A stretch of 64,000 nt of DNA from Streptomyces cinerochromogenes (GCF_014648635.1 NZ_BMRM01000022.1:98968-162967), one strand, 5' to 3'; counted from the stretch's first letter, positions 1-8,558 are shown. Notes: generated from the letters alone by a model not told the origin. Translations and numbers: made by a program.

Positions 1-248
1 ACGACCCGGAGGTCTGGAGCGGCCCGGTGGGCGGCCTGGGTTCTCCGGCGGCGCTGGAGCGGACCCGGCTGGAGCTGGCCCGGCACCTGAGCCGGCACGA
101 CTTCCCCGCGAAGGCGGGCGAGCTGGCCCGGGCGCTGCGCCGCGGCAACGCGCCGGGCGGACTGGTCGACGCGGTGGCCGGGCTCCGGCACGGGCACCGG
201 TACGAGAACGTGCAGCAGCTGGCCGAGGCGCTGGTGGGCGGCGCATGA
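1..248 (+). CDS. DUF2795 protein, 5' end outside window
   Basis: The reading frame is open from the left edge and has no good start in the window, so the gene is truncated by the window; the GTG at 27 is probably internal. The visible part carries a GPVGG segment followed by a compact helical module of about 55 residues ending in a Y-E-N-V-Q motif. That arrangement is typical of the actinobacterial DUF2795 family, small proteins of unknown function that normally have an extra N-terminal stretch of about 50 residues. The stop overlaps the next start as ATGA, so the two genes are probably co-translated. The family assignment is by recognition of the motif pattern. Confidence 0.75.
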   Translation, partial: DPEVWSGPVGGLGSPAALERTRLELARHLSRHDFPAKAGELARALRRGNAPGGLVDAVAGLRHGHRYENVQQLAEALVGGA

Positions 249-898
249 GCCGGGATCAGGCGGCGGAGATCGCGCGGGGCGCCACGGTCGACGTGGGGGA
301 CGTCACCACGCGGTTTCTGCTCTACGGGCTGCTGCCCGGCTGGTTCCTGCCGGGGCTCGCGGACTGGGCGATGCACCGGCGCACCCGGATCGAGGACACG
401 ACGGGGACGAAGGAGTCCCTGATCCACTCACTGATGATGGCCGAGGTGGGCCTGCCCATCGCGCTCACCCTGCGCTACGAGGTCAACCCGCTGCTGCTGT
501 CGGTGCAGCTGGGCGCGGCGGCGGTGCACGAGGCGACGGCGCTGTGGGACGTGCGGACGGCCGTCGACAGCGACCGTGAGGTCAGGCCGGTCGAGCAGCA
601 CATCCACAGCTTCCTGGAGTCGCTGCCGTTCGGCGGGCTGGCCTCGCTGATGTGCCTGCACGCCGATCAGGTGCGGTCGCTGCTCGCCGGCGGGCGCGGG
701 GATCCGGACGCCTGGCGTCTGGTGCCGCGCCGGCGCCCGCTGTCGGCGGGCTACCTGGCGGGCATCGGTCTCGCGATCGGCGTGTGCGTGCTGCTGCCGT
801 ACGGCGAGGAGCTGGTGCGCTGCCGGCGGGCGGCCCGCGCCCGGAAGCGGCGCGCCCGGGTCCACCGGGCGGTGCTGAGGAAAGTGAAAGGGAACTGA
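245..898 (+). CDS. Conserved membrane protein of unknown function
   Basis: A 217-residue protein starting in an ATGA overlap with the preceding gene. It has hydrophobic segments near residues 23-42, 65-100 and 168-190, and a very basic C-terminal tail (residues about 190-217, rich in R and K). The middle region holds a conserved-looking histidine and glutamate stretch (H-E-A-T-A-L-W-D). I recognise it as a recurrent streptomycete membrane protein, sometimes labelled diguanylate cyclase in databases, but no GGDEF motif is visible, so I would not use that name. The function is unknown. It is followed after 5 nt by a DJ-1 family gene and may share its transcript. Confidence 0.7.
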   Translation: MSRDQAAEIARGATVDVGDVTTRFLLYGLLPGWFLPGLADWAMHRRTRIEDTTGTKESLIHSLMMAEVGLPIALTLRYEVNPLLLSVQLGAAAVHEATALWDVRTAVDSDREVRPVEQHIHSFLESLPFGGLASLMCLHADQVRSLLAGGRGDPDAWRLVPRRRPLSAGYLAGIGLAIGVCVLLPYGEELVRCRRAARARKRRARVHRAVLRKVKGN

Positions 899-903
899 GA
901 ATC

Positions 904-1446
904 ATGCGTATCGCGTTTCTGGTGGCACCGGAGGGTGTCGAGCAGGTCGAGCTGACCGAGCCGTGGAAGGCGGCCTCGGACGCCGGGCACGAACCGGTGC
1001 TGGTGTCGACCGAGCCGGGGAAGATCCAGGCGTTCAACCACCTGGACAAGGCGGACACGTTCCCCGTGGACGAGGTCGTGGCCGAGACGTCGGCCGGGTC
1101 GTTCGGCGGGCTGGTGCTGCCGGGCGGGGTCGCGAACCCGGACTTCCTGCGGATGGACGAGAAGGCCGTCGCGTTCGTGAAGGACTTCTTCGAGCGGGGC
1201 CGTCCGGTGGCCGCGATCTGTCACGCGCCGTGGACGCTGGTGGAGGCGGACGTCGTACGCGGCCGGGTGCTGACGTCCTGGCCGAGCCTTCGGACCGACA
1301 TCCGCAACGCCGGCGGCACCTGGGTGGACGAGCAGGTGAAGATCTGCGACCACGGCTCCAACCAGCTGGTGACCAGCCGCAAGCCGGACGATCTGAAGGC
1401 GTTCTGCGACGCGTTCCTGCACGTGTTCGCCGGCGAGCCCGGCTGA
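904..1446 (+). CDS. DJ-1/PfpI family protein (type 1 glutamine amidotransferase-like)
   Basis: A 180-residue single-domain protein of the DJ-1/ThiJ/PfpI superfamily, full length for the PfpI group. The nucleophile elbow A-I-C-H-A-P-W places the reactive cysteine at residue 106, followed by His107. The upstream glycine-rich strand L-V-L-P-G-G-V and an early glutamate (E14 or E19 region) complete the usual triad environment. Relatives act as stress-induced deglycases, chaperones or peptidases, and the true substrate cannot be read from sequence. The ATG at 904 has an A/G-rich ribosome-binding region (AAAGGGAACTGAGA) inside the end of the preceding gene. A strong hairpin follows the stop. Confidence 0.88.
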   Translation: MRIAFLVAPEGVEQVELTEPWKAASDAGHEPVLVSTEPGKIQAFNHLDKADTFPVDEVVAETSAGSFGGLVLPGGVANPDFLRMDEKAVAFVKDFFERGRPVAAICHAPWTLVEADVVRGRVLTSWPSLRTDIRNAGGTWVDEQVKICDHGSNQLVTSRKPDDLKAFCDAFLHVFAGEPG

Positions 1447-1497
1447 CCGCCGCGAGAGTCGACCGTACCGGGAGGTACCGGGAGACGGGAGAGTGTC

Positions 1498-1525
1498 GAG
1501 GGCCGGCCCGCCGGGGCCGGCCCTC
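1498..1525. terminator. Hairpin between convergent genes
   Basis: A 12-bp perfect inverted repeat (arms 1498-1509 and 1514-1525) with a 4-nt loop lies 52 nt after the DJ-1 gene and before the end of the opposing DUF6158 gene. It is GC-only and is followed by CTTCGG rather than a T run, as is common for actinobacterial terminators. It could serve both strands. Confidence 0.65.
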
Positions 1526-1563
1526 TTCGGTGTGCGGTGGGGGTTTCGGTGTGCGGTGGGGGT
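1526..1563. repeat. Perfect 19-bp tandem duplication
   Basis: Two identical 19-bp copies lie head to tail (1526-1544 and 1545-1563) just after the hairpin, in the convergent intergenic space. This is a small replication-slippage type repeat with no evident function. Confidence 0.85.
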
Positions 1564-1588
1564 CGGGGAGGAGGTCGCGGGGCCGGGG

Positions 1589-1846
1589 TCAGGTGGCGGG
1601 GGTGCCCGGAGCGGCCGCCTCGCCGCAGCTTCGTTCGCGGGCGCCCTCACGGGTGCGGCCCGCGCTCACCAGGCGGCGGGGGTTGCGGCGCAGATACTCG
1701 CCCTCCAGCTGTGCCATGCGCTCGTTGTGGGCCCGCAGCGCGTCGTTGGAGCCGTACAGGAGTGTGTCGTGGCGCGTGCGGTGGATGGTCTCCAGCTCCT
1801 TCATGAGCTGCTGGTCGTCCAGCCGGCTGGGGTCGACTCCGGTCAT
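1589..1846 (-). CDS. DUF6158-type small protein
   Basis: An 85-residue hydrophilic protein starting M-T-G-V-D-P-S-R-L-D-D. The central part is very well conserved in streptomycetes as I recall it (ELETIHRTRHDTLLYGS, then a helix with the A-H-N-E-R-M-A-Q-L-E-G-E-Y motif), which points to a short helical hairpin. I place it in the DUF6158 family, whose function is unknown. An in-frame ATG at 1876 would add ten residues, but the family usually begins at M-T-G-V-D-P, and neither start has a strong ribosome-binding site. The last 20 or so residues, with G-E-A-A-A-P-G, look unconserved. Confidence 0.75.
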   Translation of the reverse strand: MTGVDPSRLDDQQLMKELETIHRTRHDTLLYGSNDALRAHNERMAQLEGEYLRRNPRRLVSAGRTREGARERSCGEAAAPGTPAT

Positions 1847-1933
1847 GGTGGTGCCCCGCTCGTCGTGTTCGTTCATGGGCTTCGGGTACCCGCCCGGCGT
1901 GCACTGCCCCCGAGCGATTTCCGGGAGGAATCC

Positions 1934-3052
1934 GTGGAGCTCGCGTTCCTGAATCCACTGTACGAACATCCGGGGCCCTGGGCCTCCGCATACATGGACC
2001 TGTCCCAGCACGACGCGGACATGCACCACCAGCGCCGTCTGGCGGCGGACGCGGTGTCCCGGCGTCTGCGCGAGCAGGGCGCCGACGAGGCCACCTGCCG
2101 GGCGGTACGGGACGCGCTGGAGGAGCTCGTGCGCAGCACCGAGCCGTACGGCAGGGCCGTGTTCGCCCGGGACGGCGAGGTGGCGCTGCAGGTCCCGCTG
2201 ACCCAGGCCCCGCCCCAGGGCCTGGTGCACTGGGGCACGCTGCCGCATGTCACGCCGCTGCTGGACCTGGCCGGTGAGGACCCGGTGTCGCTGGTGGCGT
2301 ACATCGACCGCACCGGGGCCGACTTCGAGCTGCGCAGCGCGGTGCTCCAGGAGGAGGCCGGGCATGTCACGGGCAGCCGGCAGTGGCCGATGCACCGGGC
2401 GAAGGCCTCCGACTGGTCCGAGCGGCACTTCCAGCTGAAGGTGGAGAACACCTGGGAGCACAACGCCCGGGAGATCGCCGAGGCGCTCGCGGCCTGCCAG
2501 GCCGAGACCGGGGCCGACCTGCTGGTCCTGTGCGGGGAGGACCGGGAGTGCCGGTCGGTGCGCGAGCAGTTGCCCAGGCATCTGCACGAGCGGACGGTGG
2601 AGGCCGCGCACGGCATCGGCAGCAGGCTGCTGCCCCGTGAGGTGGAGGAGATCCGTACCCGGCACGTCCGGGAGCGGATCCTGGCCGAGGTGGACCGCTA
2701 CCGGGCCGCCCGGACGCGCGACGAGGAGCGGCGGACGGCCGCCGACGAGGGGGTGCCGCAGCTGATCGAGGCGGCCCGCGAACACCGGCTGGCCGAGCTG
2801 CTGATCCGCCCGGACGGACCGGACACGCACCGCGAGGTGTGGATCGGTGAGGCACCGGACCAGCTGGCGGCCCGCCGTACGGAGCTGAGGAACCTGGGCG
2901 AGGAGCACGCCTGGCCGGCCCGCGCCGACGACGCGCTGGTCCGTGCGGCCGTGGTGACGGACGCGCCGGTCCTGTCGCTGACCCCGGTCCTGGAGGCCAC
3001 CGGCGAGGACGTCCCGGCGGGCGGCATGGGCGCGCTGCTGCGCTGGACGTAG
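1934..3052 (+). CDS. Vms1/Rv2629-like peptide chain release factor family protein
   Basis: A 372-residue protein related to the archaeo-eukaryotic release factor 1 superfamily (baeRF2/Vms1/Rv2629 type). The fold shows as an N-terminal region, a central strand-rich part with Y-I-D-R-T-G-A-D-F-E, and a C-terminal eL30-like part (residues about 200-260) with L-L-V-L-C-G-E-D-R-E-C followed by a helix. Family members are proposed to act on stalled ribosomes as peptidyl-tRNA hydrolases or hibernation factors. The mycobacterial homologue Rv2629 is dormancy-linked. The GTG at 1934 is chosen because GGGAGGAA lies at the right distance upstream, although the frame is open much further. It is divergent from the DUF6158 gene. 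Confidence 0.8.
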   Translation: MELAFLNPLYEHPGPWASAYMDLSQHDADMHHQRRLAADAVSRRLREQGADEATCRAVRDALEELVRSTEPYGRAVFARDGEVALQVPLTQAPPQGLVHWGTLPHVTPLLDLAGEDPVSLVAYIDRTGADFELRSAVLQEEAGHVTGSRQWPMHRAKASDWSERHFQLKVENTWEHNAREIAEALAACQAETGADLLVLCGEDRECRSVREQLPRHLHERTVEAAHGIGSRLLPREVEEIRTRHVRERILAEVDRYRAARTRDEERRTAADEGVPQLIEAAREHRLAELLIRPDGPDTHREVWIGEAPDQLAARRTELRNLGEEHAWPARADDALVRAAVVTDAPVLSLTPVLEATGEDVPAGGMGALLRWT

Positions 3053-3107
3053 CGCGGCAGGACGGTCTCGCGGCAGGACGGTCTTCGCGGGAGCGGGCGC
3101 CGAACGG

Positions 3108-3131
3108 GCGGGCCCGGGCTACCGGGCCCGC
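3108..3131. terminator. Hairpin at a convergent gene junction
   Basis: Ten-bp perfect arms (3108-3117 and 3122-3131) with a 4-nt loop that contains the stop codon of the ABC-F gene. It lies between the convergent release-factor gene and ABC-F gene. There is no T run. A 16-nt direct repeat (CGCGGCAGGACGGTCT) precedes it at 3053-3084. Confidence 0.5.
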
Positions 3132-4738
3132 TCCACCCGCCGTTCGTCCCAGACCGGCTCCGCTGTCTCGCGGACCCGGCCGTCGCTGCCGAAGACCAGG
3201 AAGCGGTCGAAGGAGCGGGCGAACCAGCGGTCGTGGGTGACGGCGAGGACGGTGCCCTCGAAGGCCTCCAGCCCCTCCTGGAGGGCCTCGGCGGACTCCA
3301 GGTCGAGGTTGTCGGTGGGCTCGTCCAGGAGCAGGGCGGTGGCGCCCCGCAGCTCCAGCAGCAGGATCTGGAAGCGGGCCTGCTGGCCGCCGGAGAGCCG
3401 GTCGAAGCTCTGCTCGGCCTGCTGGGTGAGTTCGTAGCGGCGCAGCCGGGACATGGCGGCGCCCCGGTCCTGGGCGTGTTCCTTCCAGAGGATGTCGAGG
3501 AGGGAGCGGCCCTGGAGTTCGGGGTGGGCGTGGGTCTGCGCGAAGTGGCCGGGCACGACCCGGGCGCCGAGCTTCCACTTCCCGGTGTGCGCGACGTCCT
3601 CGCCGGCGAGCAGGCGCAGGAAGTGGGACTTGCCGGAGCCGTTGGAGCCGAGGACGGCGACCCGTTCGCCGTAGAAGACCTCCAGGTCGAACGGTTTCAT
3701 CAGGCCGGTCAGCTCCAGCGCCTCGCAGGTGACGGCCCGTACGCCGGTACGGCCGCCCTTCAGACGCATGGTGATGTCCTGCTCCCGGGGCGGCTCCGGC
3801 GGCGGGCCGGCCTCCTCGAACTTGCGCAGCCGGGTCTGGGCGGCCTGGTAGCGGGAGGCCATCTCGTGGCTGACGGCGGCGGCCTGGCGGAGCGTCAGGA
3901 CGAGCTTCTTCAGCTGGGCGTGCTTCTCGTCCCAGCGGCGGCGCAGCTCCTCGAAGCGGGCGAAGCGTTCGCGGCGGGCCTCGTGGTAGGTGGCGAAGCC
4001 GCCGCCGTGCACCCAGGCGTCGGCGCCGGCGGGGCCGGGCTCCACGGAGATGATCTTCTGCGCGGCGCGGGCGAGGAGTTCCCGGTCGTGGGAGACGAAC
4101 AGGACCGTCTTGCGGGTCTGTCCGAGCTGCTCCTCCAGCCACCGCTTGCCGGGCACGTCGAGGTAGTTGTCCGGCTCGTCCAGCAGCAGGACCTCGTCGG
4201 TGCCGCGCAGCAGCGCCTCCAGCACGAGCCGTTTCTGCTCGCCGCCGGAGAGGGTGCGGACCTGGCGCCACTGGGCGCGCTCGTAGGGCACGCCGAGCGC
4301 GGCGGTGGTGCACATGTCCCACAGCGTCTCGGCCTCGTAGCCGCGGACCTCGGCCCAGTCGGCGAGGGCCTGCGCGTACCGCAGCTGGGCGGCCTCGTCG
4401 TCGACGGTCATGACGGCGTGCTCGGCCTCGTCGACCGCCTTCGCCGCCTCGCGGATGCGGGGCGGGGCGACGGAGACCAGCAGGTCCCGTACGGTCGTCT
4501 CGTCCCGGACGGAACCGACGAACTGGCGCATCACGCCGAGCCCGCCGCCGACGGTGACGGTGCCGCCGTGCGGTTTCAGCTCGCCGGAGACCAGGCGCAG
4601 CAGCGTCGTCTTGCCGGCGCCGTTCGGGCCGACCAGCGCGACGACGGCGCCCTCACCGACCCGGAAGGACACGTCGCCGAGCAGCGCCCTCCCGTCGGGG
4701 AGGAAGTACTCCAGGTGCGCGGCTTCGAGATGTCCCAT
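3119..4738 (-). CDS. ABC-F family ATPase
   Basis: A 539-residue soluble protein with two ABC ATPase domains and no membrane segments, which defines the ABC-F class of ribosome-associated ATPases. Domain 1 has Walker A G-P-N-G-A-G-K-T-T, signature L-S-G-G-E-Q-K-R and Walker B L-L-L-D-E-P-D-N-Y-L-D. Domain 2 has G-S-N-G-S-G-K-S, L-S-G-G-Q-Q-A-R and L-L-L-D-E-P-T-D-N-L-D. A charged linker helix (about residues 240-310) lies between them, as expected for the tRNA-probing arm. ABC-F proteins resolve stalled ribosomes or protect them from antibiotics; which applies here cannot be told. Upstream is a short gap to the histidine phosphatase gene, so the two are probably one transcript. Confidence 0.9.
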   Translation of the reverse strand: MGHLEAAHLEYFLPDGRALLGDVSFRVGEGAVVALVGPNGAGKTTLLRLVSGELKPHGGTVTVGGGLGVMRQFVGSVRDETTVRDLLVSVAPPRIREAAKAVDEAEHAVMTVDDEAAQLRYAQALADWAEVRGYEAETLWDMCTTAALGVPYERAQWRQVRTLSGGEQKRLVLEALLRGTDEVLLLDEPDNYLDVPGKRWLEEQLGQTRKTVLFVSHDRELLARAAQKIISVEPGPAGADAWVHGGGFATYHEARRERFARFEELRRRWDEKHAQLKKLVLTLRQAAAVSHEMASRYQAAQTRLRKFEEAGPPPEPPREQDITMRLKGGRTGVRAVTCEALELTGLMKPFDLEVFYGERVAVLGSNGSGKSHFLRLLAGEDVAHTGKWKLGARVVPGHFAQTHAHPELQGRSLLDILWKEHAQDRGAAMSRLRRYELTQQAEQSFDRLSGGQQARFQILLLELRGATALLLDEPTDNLDLESAEALQEGLEAFEGTVLAVTHDRWFARSFDRFLVFGSDGRVRETAEPVWDERRVERAR

Positions 4739-4780
4739 GAGGAGGCATTCTCCGGGGCGGCCCGCGCCCGGGGCAAACTC

Positions 4781-5461
4781 TTATGCGCGGCCCCCGGCGG
4801 CCGCCCGGCCGGCCGCGCCCAGCGCCTGGCCCGCCGGGCCGCTCCCGCCCGCCGGTTCCACCGTGGCACCCTCCCAGGACAGGGCCTTCCAGCCGTCGGA
4901 GGGTGAGCCTTCGAGGACGACCACACCGGTGTTCTGCAGGGGGCGGGCGGCGGCGAAGGCGACGTCGACGTTGTCGGCGCGGGCGGCGGTCCAGACGCGG
5001 ATCGCGGCACCGTGGCTGACCATGGCGACGGCACGGGCACCGCTCGCGGCGGCCTCGGCGACGACGGCGTCGTACCGGGCGAGGGCCTCCTGGCCGCTCT
5101 CCCCGCCGGGCATGCGCAGCGCGGTGTCGCCGGCCGCCCACGCGAACACCGTACGCAGGTACAGCCGGCCCCCCGGGCTGTCCCCGGGCAGCATCTCCAG
5201 GTCGCCGGCGGACAGCTCGCGGATGCCGGCGCGCACGGTCACGTCCAGGCCGCGGGCGGCGGCCAGCGGGGCGGCGGTCAGCTGGGTGCGGACCAGCGTG
5301 GAGGCGTAGAGCGCCTCGATGTCCTCACCGGCGAGCGCCCGGGGCAGCGCGGCGGCCTGCGCCTCGCCGAGGGGGGTCAGCCCGGGGCCGGGGACGGCGG
5401 TGTCCAGCAGGTGGTCCACGTTGGACGGGGTCTGACCGTGGCGGACCAGGAGCAGGCGCAT
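4781..5461 (-). CDS. Histidine phosphatase (phosphoglycerate mutase-like)
   Basis: A 226-residue protein of the histidine phosphatase superfamily. The catalytic R-H-G motif is at residues 7-9 in L-L-V-R-H-G-Q-T, and the second histidine is in V-S-H-G-A-A-I-R near residue 148. A conserved acid lies in the G-D-L-E segment. The ATG at 5461 has a strong GGGAGGAG site upstream. The substrate is not deducible; relatives include cofactor-dependent phosphoglycerate mutases and small-molecule phosphatases. The last 25 residues are alanine/glycine rich and probably disordered. It shares a 75-bp divergent promoter region with the PAP2-kinase fusion gene, and the ABC-F gene follows downstream. Confidence 0.88.
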   Translation of the reverse strand: MRLLLVRHGQTPSNVDHLLDTAVPGPGLTPLGEAQAAALPRALAGEDIEALYASTLVRTQLTAAPLAAARGLDVTVRAGIRELSAGDLEMLPGDSPGGRLYLRTVFAWAAGDTALRMPGGESGQEALARYDAVVAEAAASGARAVAMVSHGAAIRVWTAARADNVDVAFAAARPLQNTGVVVLEGSPSDGWKALSWEGATVEPAGGSGPAGQALGAAGRAAAGGRA

Positions 5462-5536
5462 CCGGGTTCTCCTCCCGCGCCGGCGGACGGCGCACCGGGG
5501 ACACAAGAAACGGGCACTTCAGGGTAACCGCACCCC

Positions 5537-7027
5537 ATGAGCCCAGACCTGGACCTGACGTCGGCCGCGACCGCCGCCCGCACCCCGCTGCGCACGCTCC
5601 TCGATCTCGACGGCCGGCTGTTCGAGGCCGCCGCCTCCCGGCGCTGGCCCGGCGCCGAACGCGTCCTGCCGCGGCTGAGCCGCAGCGCGAACCACGGTGT
5701 GCTGTGGTTCGCGACGGCCGCCGCGATGGCCGCGAGCCGCACGCCCAGGGGCCGCCGGGCGGCGGTGCGGGGGGTGGCCTCGCTCGCCCTGGCCTCGCTG
5801 ACCGTGAACACGCTCGGCAAGCGCTCGGTGCGCCGCGCCCGGCCCGTGCTGGATCCGGTGCCGCTGGTGCGGCAGCTGAAGCGGCAGCCGATCACCACGT
5901 CCTTCCCGTCCGGGCACGCGGCGTCCGCGGCGGCCTTCGCGACCGGCGTGGCCCTGGAGTCCCCGGCCTGGGGCGCGGCGGTGGCGCCGGTCGCGTTCTC
6001 GGTGGCCGCGTCCCGTGTGTACACGGGCGTGCACTTCCCGAGCGACGTACTGGCCGGGGCGGCGCTCGGCGCGGGCGCCGCCTTCCTGGTACGGCGCCTG
6101 GTGCCGACCCGCGCCCAGGTACGGCGGCCCGCCCGGTCCCGGGCCGAGGCGCCCGCGCTGCCGGAGGGCGAGGGCCTGGTGATGGTCGCCAACCGGGCGG
6201 CGGGGAGCGCGGAGCGGGTGCGCGCGCTGCACGACGCGCTGCCGGAGGCGGAGATCGTCGAGTGCGCCCCGGAGGAGGTCCGGGACGAGCTGGAGAAGGC
6301 GGCGGCCCGGGCGCGGGTGCTCGGGGTGTGCGGCGGCGACGGCACGGTGAACGCGGCGGCCGAGGTCGCCCTGCGGCACGGCCTGCCGCTCGCGGTACTG
6401 CCGGGCGGCACCCTCAACCACTTCGCCTACGACCTCGGTGTGGAGGACGAACGCCGGCTGGCCCGGGCGATCCGGCACGGCGAGGCGGTCCGGGTGGACG
6501 CCGGCCGGTTCACCACCCGCGGCACCAGGCACCTGTTCCTCAACACGCTGAGCCTGGGCGTGTACCCGGAGCTGGTGCGGGCGCGCGAGCGCTGGTCCTC
6601 CCGGATCGGCGGCTGGCCGGCCGGGGTGCTGGGCGCGCTGCGCGTGCTGCGCGCCGGCCGGCACCCGCTGGAGGTGGAGGCGGGCGGCGGGCGGCGGCCC
6701 CTGTGGCTGCTGTTCGTCGGCAACGGCGTCTACCACCGCATGGGTCTCGCGCCGGGCCGCCGTACTGATCTGGCGGACGGCCTGCTGGACGTGCGGGTGG
6801 TGCACGGCAGCCGCAGGCCCGCGCTGCGGCTGCTCGCCGCGGCCCTGGCGGGCCCGCTGACCCGCTCCCCCGGGCACGCGGCGGTGCAGGTGCACCGGCT
6901 GCGGCTGACCGGCATCACGGCGGGCACCCCGCTGGCCTACGACGGCGAGGTCACCGACGTCTCGGGCGAGATGCTGCTGGAGAAGCTGCCGGAGGCGCTG
7001 ACGGTCTACCGTCCGCTGACGTTCTGA
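5537..7027 (+). CDS. PAP2 phosphatase-diacylglycerol kinase fusion
   Basis: A 496-residue fusion of two lipid enzymes. The N-terminal half (about 1-195) is a PAP2 phosphatase-like domain with all three motifs: K-R-S-V-R-R-A-R-P, F-P-S-G-H-A-A, and S-R-V-Y-T-G-V-H-F-P-S-D. The C-terminal half (about 205-496) is a diacylglycerol/sphingosine kinase catalytic domain with the nucleotide loop G-G-D-G-T-V-N and the P-G-G-T-L-N-H-F motif. This fusion is widespread in actinobacteria. It would dephosphorylate and rephosphorylate lipids at the membrane, with the actual substrates unknown. Hydrophobic segments occur only in the PAP2 half. Transcription is divergent from the histidine phosphatase gene. 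Confidence 0.9.
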   Translation: MSPDLDLTSAATAARTPLRTLLDLDGRLFEAAASRRWPGAERVLPRLSRSANHGVLWFATAAAMAASRTPRGRRAAVRGVASLALASLTVNTLGKRSVRRARPVLDPVPLVRQLKRQPITTSFPSGHAASAAAFATGVALESPAWGAAVAPVAFSVAASRVYTGVHFPSDVLAGAALGAGAAFLVRRLVPTRAQVRRPARSRAEAPALPEGEGLVMVANRAAGSAERVRALHDALPEAEIVECAPEEVRDELEKAAARARVLGVCGGDGTVNAAAEVALRHGLPLAVLPGGTLNHFAYDLGVEDERRLARAIRHGEAVRVDAGRFTTRGTRHLFLNTLSLGVYPELVRARERWSSRIGGWPAGVLGALRVLRAGRHPLEVEAGGGRRPLWLLFVGNGVYHRMGLAPGRRTDLADGLLDVRVVHGSRRPALRLLAAALAGPLTRSPGHAAVQVHRLRLTGITAGTPLAYDGEVTDVSGEMLLEKLPEALTVYRPLTF

Positions 7028-7187
7028 CACCCGGTCGGCGCCGGCCGGCGAGGAGCCGAGGACCTGATGACACGTCAGTCCGCATGGCAATACGCCCATC
7101 TCATCATTCGGCATGGGCGCGTACCGTTGCCCCCGTACCGGCGGGCGCGTCCGTCCGGTCCGCCTCCGAGGGTGAAGGGGTACAGCC

Positions 7188-8009
7188 ATGCCGAAAGCGC
7201 AGGAGACCGCCGTCTACACGCACGGGCACCACGAGTCGGTGCTGCGTTCGCACACCTGGCGGACCGCCGCCAACTCCGCGGCCTATCTGCTCGGCGTGCT
7301 GAAGCCCCACATGCGCGTCCTGGACATCGGCTGCGGGCCCGGCACGATCACCGCCGATCTGGCGGCCCTGGTCCCCGACGGCCATGTCACCGGCGTCGAC
7401 CGGGCGCCGGGCGTTCTGGAGCAGGCGCGGGCCACCGCCGCCGCCCGGGATGTGACGAACGTGGACTTCGCGGTGGCCGACGTCAACGGCCTGGACTACC
7501 CGGACGACAGCTTCTGTGTGGTCCACGCCCACCAGGTGCTCCAGCACGTCGGCGATCCCGTGCGGGCCCTGCGGGAGATGCACCGGGTGACGAGGCCGGG
7601 CGGGTTCATCGCCGTACGGGACGCGGACTACGCGGCGATGACCTGGTACCCGGCGGTGCCCGGCCTGGACGACTGGCTGGACCTGTACGCGCGGGTGGCC
7701 CGGGCCGGCGGCGGCGAACCCGACGCCGGGCGCCGGCTGACGGCGTGGGCGCGGGCGGCCGGGCTGGGTGACGTCACCTCCACCTCCAGCACCTGGACCT
7801 TCGCCACACCCCAGGAGCGGGCCTGGTGGAGCGGCCTGTGGGCGGACCGCACGGTCGCTTCCGCGTACGCGGAGCGGGCCGTGCAGGGGGGCCACGCGAC
7901 GGCGGAGCAGCTGCGGGCCGTGGCGGAGGCGTGGCGGGAATGGGGGCGGCGGGAGGACGGCTGGTTCGCGGTCCTGCACGGAGAGATCCTGTGCCGGAAA
8001 GAAGCCTGA
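7188..8009 (+). CDS. Class I SAM-dependent methyltransferase
   Basis: A 273-residue methyltransferase with a canonical SAM-binding motif I (V-L-D-I-G-C-G-P-G-T-I-T, about residues 45-56), an acidic loop G-V-D at motif II, and a post-motif stretch V-V-H-A-H-Q-V-L-Q-H. It belongs to the UbiE/COQ5-like methyltransferase group; the substrate is unknown. The ATG at 7188 has GAAGGGG upstream. A 160-bp gap separates it from the lipid gene. Downstream, a short near-palindrome (CGGGCTTT-GGG-AAACCCG) precedes the small hydrophobic-protein gene. Confidence 0.87.
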   Translation: MPKAQETAVYTHGHHESVLRSHTWRTAANSAAYLLGVLKPHMRVLDIGCGPGTITADLAALVPDGHVTGVDRAPGVLEQARATAAARDVTNVDFAVADVNGLDYPDDSFCVVHAHQVLQHVGDPVRALREMHRVTRPGGFIAVRDADYAAMTWYPAVPGLDDWLDLYARVARAGGGEPDAGRRLTAWARAAGLGDVTSTSSTWTFATPQERAWWSGLWADRTVASAYAERAVQGGHATAEQLRAVAEAWREWGRREDGWFAVLHGEILCRKEA

Positions 8010-8051
8010 TCCGCGGGCTTTGGGAAACCCGTGGCGCAGGAGGTTCACATC

Positions 8052-8222
8052 ATGGTTCCCATCCTGCTGGTACTGCTTCTGGTGCTGATTCTCTTCGGTG
8101 CCGGATTCGCGCTGAAGATCCTGTGGTGGATCGCCCTGGTGGTGCTCGTCCTGTGGCTGCTGGGTTTCCTCGTCCGCGGTACGACGTCGGGCGGCGGCAG
8201 GGGTCGCTGGTACAGGTGGTGA
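8052..8222 (+). CDS. Small hydrophobic membrane protein
   Basis: A 56-residue protein that is almost entirely two membrane helices (residues 2-20 and 22-42, rich in L, V, I and W) followed by a short glycine/arginine tail ending G-R-W-Y-R-W. It matches the family labelled simply hydrophobic protein in streptomycetes, similar to the lmo0937-type stress membrane peptides. The ATG at 8052 is preferred over a GTG at 8031, because the perfect AGGAGG lies inside the stretch between them at the proper spacing for 8052. The function is unknown; it is convergent with the gas-vesicle cluster. Confidence 0.8.
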   Translation: MVPILLVLLLVLILFGAGFALKILWWIALVVLVLWLLGFLVRGTTSGGGRGRWYRW

Positions 8223-8245
8223 GCGTCTCCAGGTGGTGAGCGTGT

Positions 8246-8270
8246 CCCCGCGCTAGGCCCCGTCGCGGGG
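8246..8270 (-). terminator. Hairpin at the end of the gas-vesicle cluster
   Basis: Seven-bp GC arms (8246-8252 and 8264-8270) enclose the stop codon of gvpK. Just beyond, a 14-nt sequence is directly repeated (8213-8226 and 8230-8243). It is a plausible but weak transcription end for the minus-strand operon. Confidence 0.4.
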
Positions 8271-8549
8271 AAGCAGCGGTCCGAGCGGCCCGAGGTCCAG
8301 GTTGAGGTCCTCGGGCCGCAGGCCGTACCGGTCCCGCAGCTCGGCCATCCGCTCCTCCAGCAGCATCAGCGTGAGCCCGATCCGCTCCTCCTGCTCCTCG
8401 GTCAGGTCACCCGTGTCGAACCGGCGCACGGCCTGCCGCTCCATGAGCTGGCGCAGCAGCTCGACCACGGTGAGCACGAGCTTCACCAGGTCGCGTTCGA
8501 CGGTGTCGGGTTCCAGGTCGAGACGCTTGCGCGGACTGCGCGCGGTCAT
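8253..8549 (-). CDS. gvpK: Gas vesicle protein GvpK
   Basis: A 98-residue, highly charged helical protein. The segment with L-V-E-L-L-R-Q-L-M-E-R-Q-A-V-R-R and the T-E-E-Q-E-E-R-I-G-L motif identify GvpK, an accessory protein needed for gas-vesicle assembly. It is the last gene of the cluster, the position gvpK occupies in other streptomycetes. The gap after gvpS is 9 nt. The C-terminal G-P-L-G-P-L-L-P tail is also characteristic. Confidence 0.92.
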   Translation of the reverse strand: MTARSPRKRLDLEPDTVERDLVKLVLTVVELLRQLMERQAVRRFDTGDLTEEQEERIGLTLMLLEERMAELRDRYGLRPEDLNLDLGPLGPLLPRDGA

Positions 8550-8558
8550 GCGGGGCTC

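Noticed and set aside
245..898. Diguanylate cyclase label for the small membrane protein
   Set aside because: There is no GGDEF or EAL signature; the resemblance is only to entries carrying that name.
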